A stretch of DNA of 64,000 nucleotides from Ktedonospora formicarum (GCF_016587355.1 NZ_BNJF01000012.1:1-64000); one strand, 5' to 3'. Numbered from the stretch's first letter, positions 1 through 10,808 are shown. Translations and numbers: made by a program. The notes: generated by a model not told the origin, from the sequence alone.

Positions 1-2904
1 TCAGCCAGTTATAGAGCTTTTGAGCCATGCCCGTCAATGCGGGGCGCACGCGGTTGCGCGCCTGCTCTCCTCGCAATGTTGCCAGAACGTCCTGGTGGCG
101 CGTTCCAGCAGATCATAGGGAATCGGTCCTGGATCAAGCCGTGTTTTCGCGCGTGCAGGCAATCATGGCATACAGGGTGCGAATGTTCTTTTCAGGTTCA
201 CTGCCATCATCTGGATAGAAGCGCCAGAAGTGGGCGTCCACCGAGCGCTCATAGCGACGAAGATACCAGGCCGAGCATCCCGTTGCGATGTACCGTTTCC
301 GCTGTGGATGCCCTAACGTATTTCAGCAACGACGCGCTCGCCGATTTGTTGAAATATAATTGATGAGTGGGAACTTCATTTCCTCAGTTGATACCAGCTT
401 CTGCTGGCGCTCCAGATCTTGCAGCAAAGTTCTGGTCGTTACGATGCAACTGCCGTAACTGCTCCAATGAGCGCTGCGAAATGACCTCACCCAGGACACT
501 TCGCATCCAGTCCCACTGTTTGATCGATTTGTGCAATGCGTGTTGAGAGTTTCTGTATCAGACCAAGTAGACTCTCCAAATCCGCCTCTGGAAACACGTT
601 GTAGAGCATGATGTGTGCGAAGGAACTGCCGATACGGTCAACGCGTCCAGCTCGCTGGATGAGGCGCACAGGATTCCAGTGCAGATCATAGTTAATCACG
701 ACGCCTGCGTCTTGCAGGTTCTGTCCTTCAGAGAGAACATCAGTGCTGATGAGAACCTGGATTTCTGCCCCATCTGGTTGCCAGAGTTGATCACTGGGAT
801 CTCCGGCGGGCGGTTCGCTATTGGTGCAAAACGTTCGATCAATTTACGGCGCTCCTCAGGCTTCGTGTTCCCACTAATGAGGCCAAGCACAGGCTTTCCT
901 GCCTGTTCCTGCCAAGTAGTATCGTCAAGGAGCTGCTGATGCAGATAGGCCGCAGTGTCATGATAGCTGGTGAAGATCAACACCTTTTGCTCCTTGAGCG
1001 TACCAGCCAGCACCGTTTTCACCTGACGGACCTTATCGTCACCGTTCCCACCAGACCCATTCTCGCGTACCCTTTTGAGCATCAAGAGAATACTGTTCAG
1101 GACCGTAATGTCACGATTGACGCCCTCCTCGATGCGCTGCATATTGTAGTCTTGCGTGAGACAACAGGGAGCGCACTGATGATTTCATCGGCGCGTTCTG
1201 CTCGCTCCTCACCGGCTTCAATTGCGAGCAATTTTCGGTAGCTTGCAGCATCCAGGAGCTTCCCTTCGCGAAGCATTTTGAGAAAACCGCTCTGGAAGAG
1301 TGCCTGGCGTTTGACGCTTTCCTCAAATGCTGCGGCAGAGCTTTCGAGGCGCTTGAGATAGAGCATCTTCATCAACGCAATGAGTGCGTTGTTACGCTGC
1401 TCGTCTTGCTCACTGGCTTTTGTTTTATTGTGGGCATAGGCGGCGAGGTTATACGTGACAAGATGCAGACGGTCCAATGCACTTGTGATTTCGTGATAAA
1501 GCCCTCTATAGGTGCCATCCAGGTCGTAATCAATCCGTTCTAGCATACGCTCGGGAAAGCGTACGGGCTTTCCGCTAACAACCACTTCTTCACCTGCATC
1601 CTGGCGGCGGCGAATATCGGCCCTGCTGCGTCGGACAGTTGTCTCCTCCAGGAGATCAAAGATTTCTAGCCCTCCCTCCATCGCGGCTTTGAAATACGAG
1701 CGGAGATTGCTAATACCCATCTGTCTATAAAAGTGTTCTTCGCCTCGTGCCAGCAGAAGCAACTGGTGGTAAAAGTCGTAGAGGCTGTTGTTCACCGGGG
1801 TGGCAGTCATCAGGATCACGCGTTTGCGTCTTCCCCCGGTCAGCAATTTCATCAGATTGCGATAGCGGTTGGTGTTGGGGTTGCGAAAATTATGGCTCTC
1901 ATCTACCACCACCACATCGAGATCGCGATAGCGTTTCCAGTCAAAGTCAGCGCGGCCAATCTCTTCCTGACTCAGGACGTCCACAACTGGAATCCCATAT
2001 TCGACCAGGCGTGGTCGCCAGACCAGATCGCGTAGTTGCGCTGGACAGACAACTAGACCACGTGGTATCCGCCCGCGCTTGCGCTTGGTGAGTAGTTCTC
2101 GCTCCAGCAAACTCAGGCCAATATAGGTCTTTCCCAGGCCGACGGCATCAGCAACAAGCACGCCACCCCATTTGTCCAACAGCCGGAGAGCCTCCGCTTT
2201 TCCTTCTTCCTGGAAACGGGCTAGATCCACTGTGGCCACGCGATCCTGCTCGAGCAGAATGCGCTCTTTGAAATACTCATAGAGTGCTTTCATGAAGACT
2301 TCAAAAGGAGTATAGTGCTTCGAGCCGAATTTAGAGGCTCGGAGTGTCTCGATGAGATCAGGCTTATAGTCCTCACTCTGCAACCATTTGCCATCAAACC
2401 ACTCACGTAGTCCTTGGCAACTGCCTGGCTCATACTGGTCAGCATCAATTCGGAGTTGCGTGTCAGACCAGAGGGTGTGAAATTGCTAGAGCCAACAAAA
2501 CTGATCTGGTCAAAGATATACGCCTTGGCGTGCAGGAATGGGCCACTGAATAGCCGTACCTGGACCTCATCGCGCATGAGAAACGCTAAGAGTGTATCCA
2601 CTAACTCGGCGTGCTGACGATCAAAGTTGAGGCGGGCCAGATCATCAGCAATCTTGGCGCGATAGTAGCGGCGCAGATCCACGGTCTGTGGGCCTCCAGT
2701 TGGTACATCTGGGCGTTCGCCGAGGAGCAGACGAAACGCATACAGTTCGGCAAAAGCATTACCGACAATGCGCCAGACATCCGGGGCAAAATACCCAGTG
2801 GCAATGTCCAGATGTTGCTGCTCTGCCTTCAGGATGGTCTGAGACAATGCTTCGGCAAAGATTGTCGAAGCATTGTCAATAATATCTGGCGGAAAATAGG
2901 TCAT
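1..2904 (-). pseudogene. PLD-domain SNF2-type helicase of a restriction-like system, broken by several frameshifts
   Basis: Read on the minus strand, the gene starts at an ATG overlapping the methyltransferase stop (ATGA, 2901-2904). The first 165 or so codons carry a phospholipase-D-like nuclease domain, with an HAKAYIF...GSSNFTPSG motif near residues 125-146. The reading frame then shifts near 2403 into a SNF2 helicase core: motif I VADAVGLGKT, Walker B VVVDESHN and motif III MTATPVNN. Further shifts occur near 1120 and 698. Helicase motif VI (QRAGRVDRIGS) is in the 487-699 frame. Coding similarity continues in changing frames through 490-200 (YLRRYERSVDAHFWRFY is readable) and runs off the window. 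PLD-helicases paired with an Eco57I-like methylase are found in restriction or DISARM-like defence loci; that role is inferred. Four or more shifts make the gene inactive unless the sequence has errors. Confidence 0.8.
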
Positions 2905-5903
2905 ACCTCTACCTCCTTGTTCACAGCGTCCCGCTGCCCACGCCGTCCTGCACCTAACTGTGCCCGGCGCCCTGCATGCCAGCGTTCAATTTCAGCAATC
3001 TCTTCTTCCGAGAGACCGTAGGTCTGATAGACAATCGTGTCCACTTCACGTTCCATCACAACGGCTTCAGGTCCCTGCCCCTCTAGCGCTTGCAACTGAT
3101 CTACCAATGCTGCCAATCGCGTCTGATCCTCCAGGGTTGGTTCGACAATGGGCAATTGCTGCATGTACAAATTCTTATATCTAAAGAATCCCCCACGTAT
3201 CACTGGCGATATTTGCATAAGCACAAAATCTAGTAGGTTAGAGTTGAGCATAGCTGTAAGATAAACTGCATGTGTGGGGATACAAAAAAGAGTTGCATCG
3301 GGATAGGCACCTGATCTATCAAAGCTAAATTCCGCTCTCGGCGCGATGTCAGGATAAATAATCTTCGGCATCTTAAAATGTCCATAATAGTCCACTGAAT
3401 CTTGAATTTCATACCACTGATAGTTTCCCGGCTTGCGTCCTAGGCCTTCTTTTCCTGGCTGTCGAGGTTGTAAATCTTCTCTAAATTGGCTCAAGTAGCG
3501 CTCAATAGCTGGATATTGTTTGATGTCAATTCCTCGGCGGGTGAAGATCAGTGACTGTCCCATTGAATTGATGACATAGCGTCCCACATTGCGCCCGCGC
3601 AATAATGGCTTGATTATCTCAGCACTACGTGGGTCTTCAGCAACGAGACGATTTCTTGTTTCCTGATCGATCATAAATGCTTTATTCAGGCCAGTCTTGA
3701 TGCCAAAATACATTTTGTTGTTGACATAGCGGCCCAATGGCGTGCCCATCAGCATTAGCTTTTGTACCAATGCTGATACCGCACTGTTACTCGCCGGAGG
3801 CTGGACACCTTGGGCCTGGAGTAGCGTCTGGGCTGAGCTTTCAAAGATAGTATTCAGCCTTTCCAAATCAATGTGGTTATCAGTCACCAACCCACGATAG
3901 AAGTAATCCGGTGCTGGCTTGCCCTTGGTTGTTAGCACGATGCAAGGATAAGCGGCAGCATCAAAGACAGGAGCATCACCAAAGTCCAGAATAATCTGCA
4001 TCTGCGTCTGACTGGCCAGTAGAGCACGTAGGCTCTTGCCATAGCCAGCACGGAAGAACTTGTTAGAGGAGATAAAAGTTAATGTCCCCCCATCGTGCAA
4101 CAGTTCCAGCGCGCGGGCATAGAAATAGACATAAAGATCAGCCATGCCATGTTGTACATTTGGATAGGTGGCCTTCAATGTGCGCAATGTTTCCTGTGGT
4201 ATACGTTCGTGACGCACATAAGGCGGGTTAGCGATGACAATGTCAAAACCATCCTTCTCCTCAAATATGCTCGCAAAATGTAGTCGGTAGAGGAAGAGTG
4301 GCAGCTCCTTGCCTGCCTCCAAGTTAGCCATCGCCTGCTGAGTGATCTGGATGATGTGGCGTAGTGCCTCGATCTCAGCGCGGTTAGCCTGTGTAGACAG
4401 GACATTCACCAGCGATTTGCTCAGGTGGTCGAGCCGCTCCTGATTCTGCTGTTCTCGCTCTCGTAATGCTGCTAATACTATGGCACGCTCTGTCTGTACA
4501 ATTTCTTGCTTGATCACGTTTGCCGATCTGCTCCCTGATGGCTGAAAATACTCCTCCTTCAATGTACGCAGGTTGTGTATGAGCCGCTGCGTCTCACTCT
4601 CTACCAAGGAAAGCTGATTCGCCTTGCGATCAGGGCGCGTAGGATAGATTGCTGTGCCATCGATCGTCTCGATCAGGGAATCGCCAGCCATCAGTTTGAA
4701 GTCGAGGTTAGGCAATGGCTCCATCTCGAAGGGGTCGGCATCCACCACCAGCGAGAGCCAGAGCCGTAACCGTGCAATCTCGATAGCTTCATGTCTGACG
4801 TCTACTCCGTACAAACAGTCACGGATAAAATTACGCTTCCAGCCTTCTACCAGTGGCGTCTGGTGCTCTACCGAGACACCACCCACACGGAAGAGCGCTC
4901 TGCGTACGCCCACAAGCAGCGCCAGCATGCCCAGCGGAAAGGCACCTGAGCCCACGGCAGGGTCAAGCACACGGACCTGCTCTAGCGCTCGGTCTACCTG
5001 TTCCCGAAGGGAGCGCGGAAGGCTATGGGTGTTCAAGAATGGCTGACCGTTTTTGTCACGTACGGGTTCACCCGTCTCAGCCTCATCCAGTAGCCAACCT
5101 AATGGCTCATTGGCAATATGAATCTGACGAGTTAGATAGGCAGCCAGGGCCTCGCGACACATAAAAGTCACAACCGGGCGCGGAGTATAGAACGTACCAC
5201 TTTTGCCACGTTCCTCTTCTTCCAGCAGGTTCTCAAACACCTTGCCTAGCATTTCTGGATCAAGGGCTACCTCTACCTCTAATGGGGTATCCTCCTCAAT
5301 CGTAAAGTTGTGATTCTCCAAAAAGTAGAGCAGCCCATCCTGGTGGCGGATATCAAAAAGTTCGTTTGCAAGCACGACTTGACCAACATAGTCTTCTTCA
5401 TCTGGAGCAAAAAGACCGCCATTGAGATAGGGCACCCGTCCAAAACGCGATCGTGCTTCTAGCCGAGGCATATTCAACGTTTGAAAGAATAGTGGCTCCA
5501 GCACAAAACGATAGAAATTCTCTTCCTGCTCCCATGCTGCTTCATACCGGCTCTTGATAAACTGGTGGTCGCCATTGAGCGCGCCCTTCTTCTGCAAGAA
5601 ATAGAGGAACATCACTCTACCAAAGAGTCGTTGCGTGAAGGTATGTAGCCGTGTAGGTTCAGCAAACGCTGCAATAGTTGGGTTATCCTGCCTGATGCGT
5701 TTCTGTGCCAGCTGGAAACGCCGGGCATATTCGTGGTAAAAGGTATTCGTGAGTCGTTCAACATCGAATGCCTCACATTGCAGTTTGTAGAATTGTCCAG
5801 CGGAGATGCCATTGGCAGGAAACACGATACGGTTGAGAGTATCAAGGTCATGACGTGTGGGGTTGCTCCGTTCCACCAGTAGCTTATGCAATTTAACGCG
5901 CAC
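2901..5903 (-). CDS. Eco57I/TaqI-type N6-adenine DNA methyltransferase, main body
   Basis: The 1000-residue frame has the SAM-binding motif I (LDPAVGSGAF, about residue 315) and the catalytic amino-methyltransferase motif IV NPPY (IANPPYVRHER, about residue 565). A TaqI-like target-recognition region follows (residues 720-960). This is the layout of Eco57I-class adenine methyltransferases, which modify host DNA or form part of a bifunctional restriction enzyme. The frame opens at a GTG without a ribosome site. Homologous-looking sequence continues upstream in another frame (separate entry), so the protein has lost its natural N-terminus through a frameshift near 5903. The gene overlaps the PLD-helicase start by 4 bases, implying one operon. 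Whether it still methylates DNA is unknown. Confidence 0.8.
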   Translation of the reverse strand: MRVKLHKLLVERSNPTRHDLDTLNRIVFPANGISAGQFYKLQCEAFDVERLTNTFYHEYARRFQLAQKRIRQDNPTIAAFAEPTRLHTFTQRLFGRVMFLYFLQKKGALNGDHQFIKSRYEAAWEQEENFYRFVLEPLFFQTLNMPRLEARSRFGRVPYLNGGLFAPDEEDYVGQVVLANELFDIRHQDGLLYFLENHNFTIEEDTPLEVEVALDPEMLGKVFENLLEEEERGKSGTFYTPRPVVTFMCREALAAYLTRQIHIANEPLGWLLDEAETGEPVRDKNGQPFLNTHSLPRSLREQVDRALEQVRVLDPAVGSGAFPLGMLALLVGVRRALFRVGGVSVEHQTPLVEGWKRNFIRDCLYGVDVRHEAIEIARLRLWLSLVVDADPFEMEPLPNLDFKLMAGDSLIETIDGTAIYPTRPDRKANQLSLVESETQRLIHNLRTLKEEYFQPSGSRSANVIKQEIVQTERAIVLAALREREQQNQERLDHLSKSLVNVLSTQANRAEIEALRHIIQITQQAMANLEAGKELPLFLYRLHFASIFEEKDGFDIVIANPPYVRHERIPQETLRTLKATYPNVQHGMADLYVYFYARALELLHDGGTLTFISSNKFFRAGYGKSLRALLASQTQMQIILDFGDAPVFDAAAYPCIVLTTKGKPAPDYFYRGLVTDNHIDLERLNTIFESSAQTLLQAQGVQPPASNSAVSALVQKLMLMGTPLGRYVNNKMYFGIKTGLNKAFMIDQETRNRLVAEDPRSAEIIKPLLRGRNVGRYVINSMGQSLIFTRRGIDIKQYPAIERYLSQFREDLQPRQPGKEGLGRKPGNYQWYEIQDSVDYYGHFKMPKIIYPDIAPRAEFSFDRSGAYPDATLFCIPTHAVYLTAMLNSNLLDFVLMQISPVIRGGFFRYKNLYMQQLPIVEPTLEDQTRLAALVDQLQALEGQGPEAVVMEREVDTIVYQTYGLSEEEIAEIERWHAGRRAQLGAGRRGQRDAVNKEVEV

Positions 5904-6322
5904 ATGTGCCCTTCACCCAGTCGTCGTGTGTTCACAAAGGCTAAATGCTCAATCACCTGTTGACCACGTGCATCATTCATCGTAAAGACCAGCAGATGCT
6001 CACCAGTGAAACGTCTCGTCCAAGCCTGAGCGACTCCACGAATGATAGCACTTTTACGTGCTCCACCTTTCAAGTCAAAAAGGGTGACCGAAAGCAGTGA
6101 CTCGCCAGGTTGCGAACCGCCTATCTGAGCGACAGGATAGCGTCCATGAATACCATCGCGCAGGTTTCCAGGTAAATCACCTATATCAAACGGAACATGA
6201 ATGGGCATCGCTTCGACAGGATAGCGCAGTTTGCGAAATAAGGTAAAAACGGAGGTTATATCGGTGCATGTTTCCAAGTCGCGTTTGGTAAGGGTGGGAG
6301 ATATAGAAGAGCGGGCTGCCAT
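5904..6322 (-). pseudogene. Detached N-terminal segment of the Eco57I-like methyltransferase
   Basis: An ATG at 6322 preceded by AAGGATC opens a frame (MAARSSISPTLTKRDL) that continues through EHLAFVNTRRLGEGH. It then loses its frame exactly where the downstream methyltransferase frame begins (VRVKLHKLLVERSN). Joining the two would give a protein of about 1140 residues, a normal length for methylases paired with helicases. One small indel near 5903 explains the break. The start lies about 180 bp from the left end of an IS element, so the original promoter may have been displaced. Confidence 0.7.
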
Positions 6323-6500
6323 AATAAAAGATCCTTCTTCTAGTGCAAAAATAGCTCTTGGGGATATAGATAGAGTGAAGCACAATAGATGAACGAGTGT
6401 CAATATTGGAATTTGTATAGTAGTATTTATGTGGAGAGGCTAGGTCTAGCTGGATAGATCTGATAGCATATATTCAGTATCTGGTGCAATAAGAGGTTCG

Positions 6501-7809
6501 GGTAGCTCTCCATTAATTGGTGAACGTTCCCAGCCTTCTCGCCTCAGCGAGGACCTGAGCCAAAACATACTTGGTAGGACGCCTGCGTGAGCGTTTCGGG
6601 TGAGTCTGCTGAGCGTTGGCTTGCTTTCGAGGACGACCACGTGGCCGTTGAGGCTTGGTTGCTGACCCTTTACTCCAGCACGCAGGAGCCACTTTGTACC
6701 AGAGCAACTCATGGACACTCCAAAGATGATCGGTGAGCGCAGCAGCCATGGCAGGCGTCGTCGAACATCCAAAATAGGCTTTCTTGGAGAGTTCCTGATG
6801 GGAGAAGCAGAAGTTGTAGGTACATCCAACCAGATACATTCCCTCTTCGAGCGTTTCCATGCGAGCTGCCCCATGGCGGCATTTGCGCGTCAAAAACGCA
6901 AGGCGCTCGCGGAAGGTCCCATTCAAGCGCTCGATAAAAGCCGTATTCAACTGGGTACCTCCTTTGCTCATCAGCAAGAGCTCTCTCGCTTTCTCCTGGG
7001 TTCCTCTGGTTACCTTCCGTGTGATTTCTACGACGCGTTTTTTCTCGGTGCGCTTGATAACGGTGGCGATACACAGATCAGGCCACGTCTCAAGGCGGCA
7101 TCTTCCTCGCCCTACATGCGTTTTCACTTTCTCTCGAAACGCTCGGACGATACTTTTGGGATAGGCTGCAAACCCATCGGTGCACACAAGCAAGCCTTGG
7201 ATGAATTGACATCCTGCACGAACCTGCTCAAAGAGCTGATCAATGAGACTTCGATTTCGGTGGTGGCTCACAACGCCAGCCAGCCACAGGCGCGACGTGA
7301 CCTCCATCGCCAGAGCCATCTATATGATCATGCTCCTTCCTTTGGCTCGGATCTCATCGGCTTGAACATGCCGAGCGTTGACCCGCCCTTGCTCCACGAC
7401 GGCACTCTGCACCCGTTGGCACTGTTTGCCTGCCCGCCGTCGCCATGCAGCTACGGTTCGTTCGTCAAGTTCAAATGCATGGACAATGGCTTGAGAAGGA
7501 CATCCATAGGCAAGTAAGGTCACCACCTGCTCCACCTGGCATTCCTCGGTACGCAGCCCTTCCAGCATCGTCCCTTTACGGGCACTAAAGGTCTTTCGAC
7601 ATATCTGACATCGGTATCGTGGCCGCTTGCGTCCATGAATACTGATGTTTCCTGCCCCCTTTTTGCCTCTTGCGGAACACGTCTCGTTGGGGCAAAATTG
7701 AGAGGACGCGTCCATTGGCTCTGTACTCTTTTGCATAAGCACAGCATGTCTTTGGACGCTGACTTTTTCAAGCCCCTCTGACCTTTTCACCAGTTAGCGC
7801 GGTGCTACC
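6501..7809 (-). mobile_element. IS1-family-like insertion sequence, 1309 bp
   Basis: Imperfect terminal inverted repeats lie at 6501-6524 and 7786-7809; both begin GGTAGC and share TAA(T/C)TGGTGAA. They are bounded by a perfect 8-bp target duplication GAGGTTCG at 6493-6500 and 7810-7817. Length, duplication size and transposase type fit the IS1 family. The element sits just upstream of the methyltransferase gene. Confidence 0.85.
6513..7736 (-). pseudogene. IS1-family-like transposase interrupted by an in-frame amber codon
   Basis: The first part carries an N-terminal zinc ribbon (CPNETC...CQICRKTF) followed by a helix-turn-helix (GCPSQAIVHAFELDERTV). The second part carries the DDE core, with CTDGFAAYP for one aspartate and NTAFIERLNGTFRERL for the glutamate region. 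The two parts are in the same frame and are separated only by TAG at 7320-7322. The context GRSMII-stop-MALAMEV suggests that a tryptophan TGG became TAG. The start is uncertain; ATGs at 7736 and 7715 both precede the zinc ribbon. The element is probably immobile unless the amber codon is read through. Confidence 0.8.
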
Positions 7810-7817
7810 GAGGTTCG

Positions 7818-8124
7818 TAAAGCCGAATTTAAATTCGTATCTTAAACAAAGAAATTGGCTCAAAATCTCCTATTTTTTATTGCAAAGGAAGCTGCATATA
7901 ATGTCCATACTCATGTGGTTGAGCCTGGGGAGATGCAAGTTCAGCAGAAACAATCGCCACTCCCTGATCATGCTTGATCGCAGTAACGATTGCTCGCTCT
8001 GTTTACTGTTTACCTGTTTACCATATCGGTTTATAAATGTTACCTGTGTTGCGGAACCACATTTGTAGCCCGTTCACTTTTATCATCAGATCCAGACGAT
8101 GTATATCTCCCGAGAAGGTTAGTA
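7818..8124. other. Intergenic region with no recognised gene
   Basis: About 300 bp lie between the IS and the next gene. A short perfect palindrome CGAATTTAAATTCG is at the left edge. No convincing start, motif or RNA structure was seen. Confidence 0.5.
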
Positions 8125-8631
8125 TCACGGGGGCAAGATCAGTAGGTGGGGACCTATCAGCAGGTGCGTATGTTCCGCGCCTCCCCCTGGCACCTCAAAA
8201 ATAGAGATTTGCCCTTTGAGGTTGATTGCCGTGAAATGGGTTGGAATCGCTGCATCGCGTTCATGCCCCACTAAGTGATCGAGCGGGGTGGTGCGCGGTC
8301 GACCATATTGTATATCGTCCTTGAGCGTTATGCTCCACTCCATCAGGAATTGCCCGCCTATAGCAAGAAGGAACGCACAGAGCATTCCTATCCCTATGGG
8401 TAGCGGCCAGGAGCCGCTTTGCTTTCGCACGCTCGTGTGCGAGGAGGATGTGGTTTGATGTTGCAAGGGAGGAACGTCGAGGGATGACGTTGGTCGCGGC
8501 TTGGTCTTTGTCAGTTGAGATGCTCGTGCGACCTGCACCTTCTCTGCTTTCTGTGTCTCGCTCACAGGCTGGCGACGAATGACCAGGCTTCGGGGAGCGA
8601 GACGAGTCTCCTCTTCAATGGCGACGGGCAT
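8125..8631 (-). CDS. Single-pass membrane protein, truncated FG-GAP-like exterior domain
   Basis: The start at 8631 is chosen because AAGGAGGA lies 8 bases upstream; a longer open frame upstream lacks this. The 168-residue product has a basic Pro/Thr/Ser-rich cytoplasmic part and one membrane helix (LPIGIGMLCAFLLAIGGQF, about residues 80-100). A short exterior segment (ITLKDDIQYGRPRTTPLD...HFTAINLKGQISIFEVPGG) resembles proteins seen in several copies in Ktedonobacteria, where the exterior domain is longer. The stop comes soon after HTHLLIGPHLL, so the end looks truncated. No function is known. Confidence 0.6.
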   Translation of the reverse strand: MPVAIEEETRLAPRSLVIRRQPVSETQKAEKVQVARASQLTKTKPRPTSSLDVPPLQHQTTSSSHTSVRKQSGSWPLPIGIGMLCAFLLAIGGQFLMEWSITLKDDIQYGRPRTTPLDHLVGHERDAAIPTHFTAINLKGQISIFEVPGGGAEHTHLLIGPHLLILPP

Positions 8632-8926
8632 GGCAGGTCCTCCTTCAGGCTGTAAGGCACAACTAGACAAGGTAAGAAATAGAGGGGCCGGAAACGCATC
8701 AGGAGAGATACGGTTTAACAACGGAAACATACCTGATCCGAGAGAGATGAAGCAAACCCAGTTATCCACGACCTTTCCAGGCAGATGTGGAAAGGATGTG
8801 GATAATTCAGCGAAGAAATGAAAAGCAATCGTCACTACCTAGTGCGCGGCTCAGCAGCCCAGCGGCTAGGAGGCTGACAATGGCTAACGTGAGGAAACGC
8901 TAAAATTAGTGATAGAGGAAATAACA

Positions 8927-9352
8927 CTAAGGTTTCTTGGCAAACTCAACTCTCACCACGGTCTCACCTTGGCTGTACACGATATACACTTCATTCCCAT
9001 TCGTTTTGACCAGACCTGCATCAATCGCATTTCTCATCCGCTGAGGGACGGAGCTATGGAACCGCTTCTCTGTCGCACGAGGAAACGGCTTATTCCCCTT
9101 GTCAGCAATCCAAGCCCGTGCTAGCTGATGACGCTTCTCTTTGTCCTGCTCTTCATAGGCCGATACCTTGCCCTTCTTACTCAGAGCATAGAGATAGTTA
9201 TCCAGAGTACTCCAACACTTCACGCACAACGTCAGATCATCAGGCGTCACATCATGCATCCCTGCATAACCGTACCAAATATGCCCACAGTGTACACACT
9301 CAAAAGGCGCGATGGTGCTACGATGCTTCGTTACCTTCTCTGTCTGGTTCAT
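8927..9352 (-). CDS. Zinc-ribbon protein of unknown function
   Basis: The 141-residue protein has two CxxC knuckles (ECVHCGHIW and LCVKCWST) spaced 23 residues apart, a likely zinc ribbon. A basic middle and a C-terminal region ending in VVRVEFAKKP follow. Two ATGs are possible, at 9358 and 9352. The second is preferred because the GAAAGGA ribosome site directly abuts the first. It is the penultimate gene of the minus-strand operon downstream of the Tn3-A insertion. Confidence 0.6.
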   Translation of the reverse strand: MNQTEKVTKHRSTIAPFECVHCGHIWYGYAGMHDVTPDDLTLCVKCWSTLDNYLYALSKKGKVSAYEEQDKEKRHQLARAWIADKGNKPFPRATEKRFHSSVPQRMRNAIDAGLVKTNGNEVYIVYSQGETVVRVEFAKKP

Positions 9353-9489
9353 ATGCATTCCTTTCGTTCAAATACCTGGTGCTTCCCTTCCAGATGTACG
9401 AATACCTTACCAGCTATCTACCCTACGGTGGAAGACCATCCAAGCTCTTAATGTAATATTCCAACTCATTAATATTCAGCAGTCCAGCG

Positions 9490-9509
9490 CTCCTCTATCG
9501 CTAGAGGAG
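9490..9509 (-). terminator. Hairpin between genes, possible terminator
   Basis: CTCCTCTA and TAGAGGAG form a perfect 8-bp stem with a TCGC loop in the 211-bp gap after the gene ending at 9564. No T-run follows on the minus strand, so termination is only a possibility. Confidence 0.35.
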
Positions 9510-9563
9510 TAGTGTTACCCCTGTATTGAAGCAATATTCTTAGCTTTCCTCGTTTGGGAATGG

Positions 9564-10082
9564 TTACGAAAGAAACTTTTCCCAAGTGCTCTCAAAAGTG
9601 ATGGAGCGATCTGGTTGGAGCACCACATCGGCATACCCTTCTTCTTTTTGAGCGCTGATAACAATAACCAATTTCATCTGATGCGCCCCGTGAAGAGATA
9701 ACGCTTTCCCAGCCGCCTCCGGCGCAGTAGCGGCTTCAAAAGCATACTCTGGAATGGGGCTATTGATTGGCCGCACACGGGAATCTTGGAGCTGCACTCG
9801 ATACGAAATCAGTTTCTGGAAAGCTTCCTCTGGTGACCCGCTAGCGTGTTGATCGGTCTGGGCTTCAATGTTTTCGGGTTGAAGAATCCGCAGAAATTTG
9901 GCACCTAACGACTCTTGCGCATCTCCTTGCTCAAGAATATCTTCAAGTAGAAGAAGGAATGAAAGGTAGTGTTTCGAGTGTCCTTGTGCTTGCCAGATTC
10001 GTAAAACGCTTTTCAGTTGGCTTAACGCCGGGCCTGTTGGTTGGTCGAGCTGTTTTCTATAATAATCGCCTGAATTTTCCAT
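9564..10082 (-). CDS. Hypothetical soluble protein
   Basis: The start at 10082 (MENSGDYYRKQLDQ) follows AAGGAG with good spacing. The 172-residue product is predicted helical in its first 90 residues. A C-terminal segment rich in beta residues (HQMKLVIVISAQKEEGYADV) follows. No family was recognised. It lies 23 bp after the upstream gene on the same strand, so the two are probably co-transcribed. Confidence 0.55.
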   Translation of the reverse strand: MENSGDYYRKQLDQPTGPALSQLKSVLRIWQAQGHSKHYLSFLLLLEDILEQGDAQESLGAKFLRILQPENIEAQTDQHASGSPEEAFQKLISYRVQLQDSRVRPINSPIPEYAFEAATAPEAAGKALSLHGAHQMKLVIVISAQKEEGYADVVLQPDRSITFESTWEKFLS

Positions 10083-10123
10083 TTCACGCTCCTTGTACAA
10101 TGCAATGCTTACATGCTGGTTTC

Positions 10124-10654
10124 TTATACGCGATGCATATCAGCATAATGACGTTTCCGAGTCTCTATTTCGTGAAGAGCATAATAGACAGTACGATATT
10201 CATCGGGCATACCGAGGAAAGAAGCGTCATAGGTCTTCAATCCTTGCTCATCCTCTACAAGAGGGTGGACATGACCAAGCCTCGCATCCAGTGACAACCA
10301 GAAGCCCGCTGTCCCCAGGAGTGCCTGTGCCTGCTGCTCTGTCAACTTCTCGTCGACTAGGCACACATGGGCGCGATCTAGAATCTCCCACAACGCGCTG
10401 TAGAAACCCCCTTGTAGGAACTTCAAAAAACTAAAGGCATATAATAAGTCGGAGCGAGCAGCATCAACATCGATGATTGACGCGCCATCAACAATTTCGG
10501 CCAGAGAGGTGAGTTTCGTAGCAAGCGGCCCATTCTCCAATTGTTGTGTACTCATATGACGTTTCTCTCCGAGTAAGGCCATATCGAGCTTATCGGCCGC
10601 ATAGGCGAGACCTGAAAGAGCAGTGTTAAGGCTGAGTTGTGTCTCTTTGTTCAT
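10124..10654 (-). CDS. Hypothetical helical protein
   Basis: The start at 10654 is supported by an AAAGGATG ribosome site upstream. The 176-residue product (MNKETQLSLNTALSGLAYAA...) is mostly alpha-helical with no membrane segment or known motif. It was originally downstream of a small membrane-protein gene now split by Tn3-A. It therefore belongs to the operon that continues at 24.9-29.1 kb on the other side of the transposon. Confidence 0.55.
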   Translation of the reverse strand: MNKETQLSLNTALSGLAYAADKLDMALLGEKRHMSTQQLENGPLATKLTSLAEIVDGASIIDVDAARSDLLYAFSFLKFLQGGFYSALWEILDRAHVCLVDEKLTEQQAQALLGTAGFWLSLDARLGHVHPLVEDEQGLKTYDASFLGMPDEYRTVYYALHEIETRKRHYADMHRV

Positions 10655-10698
10655 AATTTGCATCCTTTCTTTTGCTGAGTCAGCGAATCTCAAGGCGG

Positions 10699-10808
10699 TC
10701 AAAGTACGCGAAAGAAGCGTTCGAAGCGATACCATTTCCAAAGATGATACCCTGACCAGAGCAGGGTAAGCACAAAACATGCTCCCGTAACAATCGCGAG
10801 CCATACCA
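10699..10808 (-). pseudogene. 3' part of a small membrane-protein gene split by Tn3-A
   Basis: If Tn3-A and one copy of TACCA are removed, the frame here (WLAIVTGACFVLTLLWSG...) joins in frame to the segment at 24931-24972. Together they give a protein of about 48 residues with one membrane helix and an aromatic/basic C-terminus (HLWKWYRFERFF). The combined length is a whole number of codons ending in TGA. The original start codon (GTG at 24972) is uncertain. Confidence 0.6.

Noticed and set aside
6711..7517. Plus-strand open frame of 268 codons
   Set aside because: It lies antisense to the IS transposase, whose zinc ribbon and DDE motifs are clear on the minus strand; the plus frame has no recognisable motif or ribosome site.
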